From Suillus spraguei (lineage: Eukaryota > Basidiomycota > Agaricomycetes > Boletales > Suillaceae): DNA of 55,537 nt. Every line of letters starts with the position of its first letter. The stretch's first letter is position 1. Under the pieces are notes generated by a model. That model was not told the origin of the DNA. It saw only the letters and a program-made list of their open reading frames with translations, and did not search any database. The position numbers and the translations under genes are program-made. Shown here one piece after another: positions 11,701 to 20,988 of the stretch. Location: the NCBI GenBank assembly GCA_016800925.1, contig JABCPU010000425.1, positions 1 to 55,537 of the forward strand, written 5' to 3'.

Positions 11701-12666
11701 GAACCAGTATCTCCTTACATCTTTTTCTCTCCTGCCTGCTCAAGTCTGTTTCTAGTTATCATTAGTCATCCAAAGAACACATTCTCGAGTCTCGCATCTA
11801 CTTCGCCTTATGCTGTTGCTGTTCCGGTGTCTGAAACCTCCGAGCATGGAACTGAGTTAGCTAATCACCGCAACGTAAAATTGATTGATTCATGTCCACC
11901 ACAAGACGAAACGAGACAAAATTACTATGTCCGTTTAAATAAACGGGTTTCACCTTCAAGTTGATAGCCTTTCGAGCGGTGCGGCTTGCTGGACCTACCA
12001 CTGCCATCTGGCAACATTGCACGGTTCGGCAGTCAATTGTTGGAACTTCCACACATAATGCCCCTTTAGTTTCCTCGATCTATGTCAAAACAAAAACTAT
12101 GCGTGCTCCATATGATTCTCAGGCTATATAGCAGAGGTCTTTTGAATTGCGTAAATTTTTCAAAGAAAATTGTCGTGGACGTCCGACGCAGCAATGTCTT
12201 TGGCCGCTTTTTCAGTATTTCCCCATGGTGAACAGCGTAGGCTGTGCGGCAGGTGCTTAACCTCGCTGTATTCAGCATGCGAAAACCAATGCCGATCAGT
12301 TGGCCTACGAAGATATTTCCATTAGAATTCCAAAACCTCGAGCGTATATCACATTAATACTGAAAGCATTTGCTATTTCCAGCATTGCAATAACAGTGGC
12401 CCTTCAGTGAAGCTTCTCGCGTCTATATATAATTTGTTTCAGAGCTCATGTTGTTCATTGTACTCTACATTAGTCAGTCATCTACTCTGACTTGCACAGA
12501 ACACAACACAACCATGATGCATCCACGTCACTCTTCAGTATGGCAGTTGTGTGGCATACTGAATTTTCAATATGCTGAGTTCCTACGTGTTAGATTGAAT
12601 GATGGCGTGAATAACAGAACTGCATTGCTCACCTCAGAGGCTGTACAACGGCTAATCATCGATTAC
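11701..12666. other. No gene recognised
   Basis: Downstream region of the transporter. The plus-strand frame at 12448-12732 and the minus-strand frame at 12066-12278 have no recognisable motif. No mobile element ends seen. Confidence 0.45.
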
Positions 12667-13766
12667 TATGTAAAATGGGGCCTCCTCCCTATTTTCCGAC
12701 TTGACAGACGAGGACTTCTGTTTTCTGGATGAGGATAAGCTAGCGAGTTCGGCCCGCAGCCGCTGGAGCTCTGTCTTCGGGAAAATAAATTGAAATGAAG
12801 GATACCACTAAAGCGAAAACTCACCTCTAACCCTTTGATGCGTGTATCAGCTGACAAAGATTGATCATCACTAGGCCCAGCAACTGGGATTGGCAAACTC
12901 GGCATCGGTGGTACTATACACATTGCCCGCAGATGTTCTAGGATTTGCATGAGTTGGGGATACACATAGAAAATACCATCATGACCCACCCATAGAGGTA
13001 TAATTGAATACGAAGACAATCGCAGGATCAACAGCCCACTGATTCTTGTACGCCGTCTGTTCTTCTTTATCTCTTTCTTCTTTTCCGAGACTTAACCAAA
13101 TGACAATTATAGAAAATGAGGTATGTGCAAAATAATACATACCCAACCTGGTGGCAGCGACCCTTCTTCAAGCGTTCATGCACCTTGCCTTCATGTGCAC
13201 AAAGAGTGTGGCCATTGACTTTTCTGATTTTCGTTGACTTGGTTGACTTTTTCTTGACTGATCTTTTCTTGGTGAACGTCCCTCTATGAAAGCTTATCTC
13301 AATTTGACCAATGTCGTCAGTATCATTGTCGAGCGCTGAGTCGTCATCTGAAGTACATTAGTAGTAAGCTCTGGACACTATTGTACATACTTACCAGTAA
13401 AATCTATGTTCTTGAACACCAATTTTTTTCCACTTTCTCATCAGATGAGCAATCATACACAACTGTGCCTGTCCAGGGCGGAAGCACGACCCATGAAGGA
13501 CAGTGAATACTATCTGCACGGGCATATGACCTTACACCTGGGTACTGTGGTGTTGAAATCTCCCCCCTGATTTCAAATTCCTTATGAGGGGCATTTAATT
13601 TTTTCATTAGTACTCATTGGTATGGCGAATACTATACCTTGCCTGCTTCCGAGGCAATCCAACAAGTCATTATATTCTCCTCCTGTGTGGTGGACTTGAA
13701 TACTTGATATTCCGGTAGTGGCTTGTTGTCGATGAATATTGAAGCAGTAAATTGACCCAAAATCAT
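12667..13766 (-). CDS. DUF7918-type basidiomycete protein
   Basis: The start ATG is at 13766 (MILGQFTASIFIDNKPLPEY), followed by TCWIASEAGK, then after an intron FEIRGEISTPQYPGVRSYAR and CPSWVVLPPWTG. Later exons carry the acidic DDDSALDNDTDDIGQIEIS, the basic KKRSVKKKSTKSTKIRK and VHERLKKGRCHQVG, then VDPAIVFVFNYTSM joined over an intron to EHLRAMCIVP, and a coiled C-terminus LQRLRAELASLSSSRKQK with the stop at 12667-12669. This order (N-terminal F-x-A-x-I-x-[VI]-D-x-x-x-L-x-E-Y, central VHER-x-KK, C-terminal F-x-[FY]-x-Y-x-x-x-x-x-L-x-x-x-x-I-x-P) is what I recall for DUF7918, which is common in mushrooms and of unknown function. One base is missing from the A/T run at 13423-13429 (seven present, eight needed to continue into KNIDFT). 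Otherwise it looks complete. Confidence 0.65.
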
Positions 13767-14243
13767 GATGCATGCAAGAATTGCAAAGGACTGTGAGTGC
13801 GAAAGGGTGTGTAGGTGATGGAGAATGTGGAAAGTGAGGGTGGCGAAGGTATTCTGATGCTGGTTATTATAATACTAAGAAAGGGTAAGGGTCCTCGCCA
13901 GGTATGGCCAGGCCGAACAATTATTGAACAGGCACTGAAAGGAGTGGCGTCGCACCTGACAGGGTAGATAATTCAGAATATCATATGCTGCCGGAGTGCA
14001 AAAATGAACTCAAAACCGAGACTGCAGGATAATCTGTACTAAATACTAAACCGCAGGCTAATAGATATATCTACCACCACCATGGATAATTTGACAATTC
14101 AATCTCTCCGGAATGAAAGAGAGTTGCTAGAAGAAGGCAATGATGACGAAGAAGCTGCATTGGCCCCAGTCCTAGTTGCCAAGATCGTATAGCTACGACG
14201 GCTACGTAACTACACAAATGCTGAACTTATGCTATATTTGTAC
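13767..14243. other. Intergenic stretch up to the hAT insertion point
   Basis: A short frame from ATG 14082 (MDNLTIQSLRNERELL...) stops at a TAG near 14191 and reads on beyond it towards the transposon junction at 14251. It could be the relic of a small coding region hit by the insertion, but the remainder after 27080 is too short to show this. Confidence 0.35.
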
Positions 14244-15041
14244 GTTCCCAATAGTGCTGCCGCGGTCCGGTTCCGTTCGGTTCAGAGGTGGTTGGACGAG
14301 AACCAAAAACCGGACCAAGGTTCGGTTCTAGTTATTTCAACGAACCTTAGACCGAACCTTTGCGAACGGTTCGCAGCGGTCAGGTTCGGTTTTTTTCTCT
14401 GTCTGAACGCGAACCGAACGCAAAAAAATTACAGCCAGGAAAAAAAAAACATAGCAAGATATTTGTACTCGTAGTTACATGTCCAACGAAGCCGCATGTC
14501 CCTCAGCCTCTACTTCTGCAGAAAGGTGCCCATTCCTATATGCTCCCTTCAGTACATCAGTAAATTCACACATTGCTTAGCTTAGCTTTTTTGAGAAATT
14601 AAAACTTATTTACAACTTATTTGCGTTTATTTACTTGAGCGCGTTCAACGAAAAGTAGCGCGCGACAAACAAGTGTGATAATTAGTCGAAATGAAGCGCG
14701 CACCAAACAAGCGCAATAAGGCAGAGATAAGCCATCAAAAGGACACCTTCATCAATTCAAGCAACATAAGTGAAGTAAGTGCTACATATACTCATTGCGG
14801 CTACTGTATTAATGAGACAGCATTAAGTACAGTCCATCATGGCAGCTTCAAACATGTTTGATTGTGGGAGAGGGAGGAAGCAGCGGCAATGGAGTGATGT
14901 CGAGATTAGGGCAGATATGGCAATCCCAGGCTGAGGTAGTTGCAGAGGAGGCAGAGGCGATTGCGGAGGGGCAAGGCGGCTTGTTGAGCCTTTGGAAAAG
15001 GGCAAAGGGGTGGTGTGGGGACAGAGAACGAGACGGAAAGT

Positions 15042-15121
15042 GACCGTTTCGTCGTCGATAGAATCGAGCCTGTAACGCGACCGTTTCGTCGTTGTTGATA
15101 GTATTGAGCTTGTAACGCGAA
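15042..15121. repeat. Two-copy tandem repeat of about 40 bp
   Basis: GACCGTTTCGTCGT followed by TTGATAG-like sequence and GCTTGTAACGCGA / GCCTGTAACGCGA occurs twice in a row. It sits at the distal end of the captured GATA-factor fragment. Its presence creates overlapping long frames here that are not genes. Confidence 0.6.
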
Positions 15122-15136
15122 TCCTTCGCATTGTTG

Positions 15137-15348
15137 CCTGGCGTACATCTTCCATACTTGAGTTGCAAGAGGGTCTTGTTTCGCAAGTTTTTCTGGGTCG
15201 ATTTCGTCAAAGGGAGATTCTAGGTCGGGGGAACCAGAAAGTCTAGGAGAGGTAAAGGCGCTGGGAGCATGATCTTGATGCGGGGAGGGTGAGGAAGGTT
15301 TGTTTGAAGAAAGAGGAGAAGGTTCTGGATGGGAAGGTATTGTGAGCA
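15137..15348 (-). pseudogene. Captured fragment of an AreA-like GATA transcription factor gene (N-terminal domain)
   Basis: On the minus strand this reads FDEIDPEKLAKQ then DPLATQVWKMYAR, the start of the conserved N-terminal domain of fungal nitrogen-regulating GATA factors (AreA/NIT2 N-terminal domain), preceded by a Ser/Pro-rich stretch ([20 protein letters not shown]). The homology stops abruptly after MYARQ, where the family normally continues with a conserved L-P-x-x-x-R-M-E-N block. The zinc finger is absent. The fragment adjoins the EF2 fragment in the same orientation inside the transposon. Function as a regulator is not expected. Confidence 0.65.
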
Positions 15349-15449
15349 CCGAACTTTTTAGCGTAGCGACCAACGAACTGGCAGAGGGTGAAAGCCCATC
15401 CATGAAGACCTGAGCCGAAAGCAACGGTACCCTTGTCTGGGTAGAGCTG
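15349..15449 (-). pseudogene. Captured fragment of an elongation factor 2 gene
   Basis: About 33 codons read [22 protein letters not shown] and RYAKKFG, a segment of the eukaryotic EF2 GTPase that is nearly invariant across eukaryotes. It begins straight after the P4-ATPase fragment (APVL) and ends before the GATA-factor fragment. The junction with the flippase piece is in frame (15243-15554 is one open frame across it). Two residues (C in TLCQ, VG in FVGRY) differ from the usual sequence, consistent with loss of selection. The rest of EF2 is absent. Confidence 0.85.
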
Positions 15450-16653
15450 GAGGACAGGAGCAATCATCCAGAACGAGTTCCAGAACAGTAGGTAAGTATA
15501 CTCAAATACGCTGTTGGGAAAGTCAGCAGCTATGCAGGGTTGAGGCGAGTGCATAGCTCACTAAGCCGAACTCCATCCACAATAGATCTGGAACCACCAC
15601 AAAACCGCCGATACACACAATGTTTTTGTAGAAAAAGTTGACAATCCTACAATTGAAAAGTGTCAGCATCAGCATCAAGCAAAGATATGAAAGAACTAAC
15701 ATAATTCCGTTGCGAGCATAAGACCAGTGACCATGGACAAGAAGCAATTTCTTCAGGAACCGGAACTACTCTATCATAAGTAAAACATCAAAGATGGCGT
15801 AAAATCATGCACCTGTGCAATAGCATAGTCCGACGAGTTGACAGCTTGCAGACCCTCCTCACCACTAATGCCGACACCAACGTCCGCAGCCTGGATCATG
15901 CTGACATCGTTCGCGCCATCACCAATAGCGAGGGTCATCATGCCGAGACCATCCTTGACCATCTTCACCACAAGCGCTTTCTGTAGCGGAGAAACACGGC
16001 AACAGATGACGCCCTCGCATTGGGTAGCAAGACGGAGAAGAAGAGCCTTGTGGTCGTCATCATGAAGGGCGTGATCCAGCGCAGCACCATCAATGACAAG
16101 TACAAATCCCCCAGTACGATCGCCATTGTTGTCTCCGACGATATCACGGACCCCCGTGCTTAGCCGCCGCATGGGGAAGGCGCTGGCTGATTCTGTGGAT
16201 GGTGATTTAGGCGCGCAAGTGACGATGCCATGTTCATCGAGTATGCCACTGTCTGGGAAGAATTCCTCTACAGCCTGAATCATCTGTTGTTGAACCGGGT
16301 GGTCGCTACCACGGATGATGATGATATTGGACTCTTCGGCGATGAGATTCATACTGCGCCCGATAGCTGCATCAAAGGTCTGTGAGACCGACTCCTGAAA
16401 AGGGGGATAAATACACACCGATGGCAGTCTCGAGCTTGTCGCCAGTAGCAACCCAAATCTTGATACCCGCGACTTTGAGATCAGCAATTGTCTCTGGCAC
16501 ACCATCCTGGAGGCGATCTTCAATGGCAGTGGCACCAAGCAGTCGCAGCTCACGCTCCATCTCATCACAAACCGCCTCAACCTTGCCTTCACGATCATCC
16601 AGGGCAGTAGAGGCTTCATGATAGCGTTCAGACCAGGCCTCATACTCATCATC
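15450..16653 (-). pseudogene. Captured fragment of a P4-ATPase (Dnf/Drs2-type phospholipid flippase) gene with introns
   Basis: Five exons are readable: about 16419-16653, 15813-16366, 15701-15765, 15563-15646 and 15450-15510. They cover part of the ATP-binding/phosphorylation region and the following helices: [136 protein letters not shown] and [19 protein letters not shown]. The aspartate phosphorylation site and the rest of the enzyme are missing. Because introns are kept, the capture was from genomic DNA, not mRNA. An extra G near 15608-15611 shifts the frame after VCIG. The upstream edge at 16653 coincides with a splice-acceptor-like TTTCTACAG, directly fused to the transposase fragment. 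Confidence 0.9.
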
Positions 16654-17356
16654 TGTAGAAACCCTTTAGCCAAGTGGGTGGGAGCACGAGTTGTGTCGCA
16701 TCTATAACGTTGTGTAGATCTTTGTGATCCGCGAATGGAGGGGTGTCATGGTGTCTCGCAAGAGTTGCGGCCATTAAGTCACACAAGAAATCCAAATTTC
16801 TTGCAGACATGTGACACTTTTTGAATGCGAACTCTGCTAGCTCGAATTCTATTCTGTTGCGATAGGGACTCCAATCATCAGGAGCCTTCAATGGTGCGGG
16901 AGTTGGGGGAGTGCCATGCGGCAGAAATGTTCCATCAGCTGCGCATGGTCGTCCTAAACACATATGAGTCAAAAACAGAGTACTGAAACTTGAAGGAAAC
17001 GTACCGTTTAACACTGAATGATACGTACGAAAGTAATGCTCGCTCGCATCAGTGAATTCGGCATCAGTGCTATTTAAATCCTCGTGGACTGGACCAGTGA
17101 GTATGGGAGATGACGGCTGGGGTGGTTGTGAAAAATCCGGAGGGGGCAGTGAGAAATCTTGAGGGAGAGAGGGTGACCGGGATGGCGGGGGAAGTGGTGA
17201 CTGGGGTGGTGATGGGATGTCCTGAAGGGACGGTCCTGAAGTAGGGTGAATCGAGCGCCTGTGGTGGGTAAGACCTGACTGGCTTCGAAACCAACGCAAG
17301 CATCCTGGAACAGGGCATGGAAGCTGATGCAGGTGGTGAACACGATGGGGAGGCAT
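16654..17356 (-). pseudogene. Plavaka-type transposase, N-terminal piece only
   Basis: From MPPHRVHHLHQ (ATG at 17356; a frame with an earlier ATG starts at 17419) the protein shows a C2H2 finger, CPVPGCLRWFRSQSGLTHH followed by RRSIH, then a Pro/Ser-rich linker, then after a probable intron GRPCAADGTFLPHGTPPTP, DDWSPYRNRIEFELAEFAF and CHMSARNLDFLCDLMAA with [16 protein letters not shown]. This order is what I recall for the N-terminus of Plavaka transposases of mushrooms. The catalytic part, several hundred residues, is replaced by the captured flippase segment beginning at 16653. The element would need a transposase supplied elsewhere. Confidence 0.75.
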
Positions 17357-17514
17357 ATGTGCTATGCTGGGATGTTGCTGTTGACAATCGACTCTCGAGT
17401 ATTTTGAGGGCCAAAACACTCAAGGTTTGGGGCGCGGTTGTAATCACCACATTAGCACAGCCAAGGCAAACTTTAATGCTAAAGTGAAGGCTAGATGTGG
17501 GATGCGAGCAAATG

Positions 17515-17915
17515 GTACCGAAAAGGCTTTGGTAAGTGTTGATGTTGAAGCTGGAAAAGCGGTGGTTAACTGCCGTTTCCTTGCACCTGCGAGCAAAAAT
17601 TAATATACTAGAGGTGCGGGAAGGATCAGCTATCTCCTCACCAGACAGGTTTTAGTAAACGTCGACGCTAAAGCCACAACGGAAAATTGGTGTAACCTCG
17701 GTCTCCTTGCACCTGGTACCGAAAAGGCTTTGGTAAACGTTGGTCTCCCTGTACTAGTAAACAAAATAAATATATTAACGGTGCGGGAAGTGTCAGCTAT
17801 CTCCTCACCAGACAGGTTTTGGTCTCCTTGCACCCACAAATGAAAACTAACATGATGACGGTGTGGGAAGTGTTAGTAGACTATCTCGCCGGAAAGGTCT
17901 TGGTAAACGTTGATA
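17515..17915. repeat. Degenerate tandem repeats inside the Plavaka-like element
   Basis: GGTGCGGGAAG followed by ATCAGCTATCTCCTCACCAG and ACAGGTTTTAGT occurs at 17611-17657, again at 17779-17821 with one or two changes, and in a more diverged form at 17859-17905. GGTACCGAAAAGGCTTTGGT occurs at 17515-17534 and 17715-17734. The unit is close to 200 bp, with shorter sub-repeats. It lies between the divergently transcribed transposase fragment and the partner gene, so it may have been a regulatory or transposase-binding region. No gene seen from 17420 to 18161. Confidence 0.7.
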
Positions 17916-18161
17916 TCTTGCAGCCTGAGGCAAAGAGTTGCATTGATAATATTCTGGAAAGAATATTAGTAAAAATTGAGGTTCCATGGCAACTGCAACA
18001 GATCGCACCAATATATTAGTAGGTACGTCAGGGCACAAGTAGGTCATTTGGTCAGAATCAGCCTAGGCTTCAATTTTTGAAAAATTGTGACGGAACTCAC
18101 CTTGTTGCCAACTACCACTGTCGTCTCTTTCTTCAGCCTTCCGAACCCCCCCATCGATACC

Positions 18162-20988
18162 ATGTCTGAGCCTGCTAGCGCAGTTCCGAAACGCATGATG
18201 ACTCGTCCTAAAAATGCAACTCAGCATCCAGGACGTATCCTCACTGAGGCTGAAGGCTATACCAAAAGACGTACCAAAGCTCAAAAGTTCACTGACAACA
18301 AGCGTGAAAAAGAGGAAAAGCAGGCAAGTGAAATGGCTGTACAAGAAGGATATAAGCGCGTTGCTGCATTTGAGAAAAAAATGCAGACAGACCAAGCTGC
18401 TAAACGTGCTGATGCACCAAAGCTTACTCGTCCCCGCCCACGCCCTGTAAAAAAGGTTGCGAAACCCATGGAGACCTCTAACTCGACTATGGCCGAGGAT
18501 CAGGCCATTGGCGCTAAAGGCAAGGGTGGTAGGGCTAGAGATAAATCAGCAGCCGGTGCTAACGTTGAACATCCTGAGAGTGATGCAGAGGACGAGGAGC
18601 AGGAGGCGCGAGTGCCTGGAGCACGCAAAAAGAAGGGAAGAGGACGGTGTTACCAGTGAAGACGCCAGTGAGAGACGCAATCGAAGCAGCTGGCCTTATC
18701 GATGACTCGGAATCAACAATGCCACATGACAACGATAAGAAGTCTGGTGATGTGTAAGGAGCTTACTTCTCAACCATAATGCACTATCTGACCGAGACGG
18801 CTCTTTTCTTTTTCAATTTAATGCTTCATGGTGATGATAGCTCTACAGCAGGTCCTGCAAAATTCGGTGTTGCTGCTGGGCGTATTTCGCATTGGAGGTT
18901 GGAGATCCCTGAAGAGCTTACCTCCGCCGCCGCTGCCTCAAAGCACAGACGACCATCTACGATGCCTTCTGACTTCTCTAGTATGGTTCCCTCCTCTAAA
19001 CTCACTAGGGGGAGTACTGTTAGTAGCGGTGGTGCCCCACTCACACCCATCAATGCTATCACCGGTGCTGGGGCTGATAGCATGGCAGATCATTTTGTGA
19101 CTCTGTTTGCAGATGATGATTTGGATGAATCAGTCGAGCGCTCTCAGGCCCTTGCCCGTATGTCCAAACCAAAGGGGGCCGCTCAGGTGAGTTCATTTAT
19201 TTAATTCTTTTCTTGACGTGTCAACATTAACTATGTTACCAGGGCGTCAAGATTTCTTCTATGGTCCCTGATACTTCCATTCAAGCAAACTCAGCCCGTC
19301 GCAATACCAACCTGGCCCCCAAACAGCTCAACACACTTGAGCCTGACACTGTCACTGACGATAATGGCGATATGGATGTTGAGGTGGCTCGCCCAGCAGT
19401 AGCGTCGCTCGTCAACTACGCATCCGACACTGACATGGAATCTGATCTTGAACCTCCTCCTTCTACGCAGGTGCCCAAAGGATACTATGATGACGACATC
19501 CGCCGAGCTGTGGCTCTCAATCGAAAAGCAGCATCCTACCCTACGACTCCGTCAACGAGTGTCAAGTGCAAACTTGCAGACATAGAGGACGACCTGACTG
19601 ACGATGACGCAATCGAGGACGATGCAATTGAGGACGACACAATCGAGGATGCCCTACTCGAAGATGCTCCCTTCGAGGACGACATCATGGTCGGTGATGA
19701 CTTCGGTGATGATCATGCCTCCATGATCGAGGAAGATTTGCTCTCGTCCGAAGTTGAGTTCATTAGTCACATCAAGCCCGTTGTCAAGGTCGAATCCAAA
19801 CCAGTATCTTTGCGGGTCACGTCCACGGTAGTATGCTTTCGTGATTAACATTTAAATTATACTGACTACACATAATGCAGACTAATGTTGGTGTCAAACA
19901 CAAAGCTCCCGTGACCAAGCGGACAAAGTCTTCCATTGCGCATACTCATAGTCTTTCCAGCATCTCAAGTGCTGGTTCTGGTGCCGCGTTGGGTCCTGTA
20001 GAAGTGGAGATCCTTCCTCGTTCTGCTTACAGGATCAAAAACCTTCCTGGAGGTCCTTGGGCAGTCGCTAGGTGGAGCGCAGTCTTCATTCCAACTCTCA
20101 TTTCCGCCATTGGGGACCAAGATGAAGTTTGGGGCCGACTCGAGTCGGAGACGACGCTTTGCGCTACCATCCAGGACACCTGGAATGCAGTTTACGGTGA
20201 TATACCTCACACGGTCACACCCGATGGGCCGGTTATGGCTCTAGTAAGTGATTGTTGACGCAATTCGTATCTGATTGTGTTTTGTTTTAAATAGGCTACC
20301 CAGCGGCTATCAGAGTGGCGCAACGGCGTTGGCACTACTGCCATCACAGTACTGACGCACTTCATGTCGACGCAGGACGATATCGAGAGTGATGAGGATC
20401 GCAAAGATTTTGCGAAAAACTTACGTCTCAAGCTAGGATTTTTGTACGGCAGCATCACGGAGGACGGCAAATACAAACAACCCTTCCAGTCTGAACTCCT
20501 CGTTCAGGTTCTGGTACAGCATAGGTGCGCTACTTTGGGCGCTATTGACAGCCACAGGAAGACCTCATACGCGAAGGGAGCTCTGAGTCTTGCCACTGCG
20601 GCGGCATGTATATTTGCTCTCTCGTCAAACCACGATTAACTTATTTCTCGTGTTTCAGATGGAACGCGCCCTCGATATTATCGGTGGGGACACGCGCGTC
20701 AGTGAACTGAAATTCAACAGTAAAGGGAAGGCCGTCAAGGTCCCCCACAGCTTGAACAAAGTCACGGGCAAGGCCAGTAACGCTCTCAAGGCGTTTTCGG
20801 ACACCAACTACGGCGAGGCGACCAGAGGCTATATGAAATCCATCAACCGGCTCCGAGAGTCAGTCCTCCAAGACGTCTGGGAGCGCACAAAAGAAATCGC
20901 TGTGAAGAGGCGTCACGGTGGTGCGTCCACCATTCTGGATGAGGATTCCGACGATGAGCGCGCAATCATCGTCGACGACGACTGGTAG
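18162..20988 (+). CDS. Transposon partner protein of Plavaka-like elements (function unknown)
   Basis: Start ATG 18162 (MSEPASAVPKRMMTRPKNAT). The N-terminal part is basic and coiled (TKRRTKAQKFTDNKREKEEK, RPRPRPVKK). The middle is acidic with repeated [AT]IEDD units around 19605-19660. The C-terminal exons carry LPRSAYRIKNLPGGPWAVA, WRNGVGTTAITVLTHFM, LLVQVLVQH and FSDTNYGEATRGYMKSI, ending IIVDDDW at 20986-20988. I recall abundant mushroom proteins with the same RPKNATQHPG start and FNDTNW-like C-terminus accompanying Plavaka-type transposases. Their function is not known to me. Exons are separated by 50-60 bp introns. One frameshift near 18635 (three G where four would keep the frame into KRTVLPVKTPVRDAI) may be an assembly error. 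The divergent orientation to the transposase fragment fits a two-gene element. Confidence 0.65.

Noticed and set aside
14823..15463. Overlapping long minus-strand frames in three phases
   Set aside because: They arise from the captured GATA fragment, a Ser/Pro-rich composition and a 40-bp tandem repeat; only the short matching segments are supported.
15774..16673. P4-ATPase fragment as a functional flippase gene
   Set aside because: It lacks the phosphorylation site and most of the enzyme, has a frame-shifting extra G and lies inside a transposon fused to other gene pieces.
17515..17915. Repeats considered as a CRISPR-like array
   Set aside because: Units are degenerate, about 200 bp, without regular spacers, and the genome is eukaryotic.
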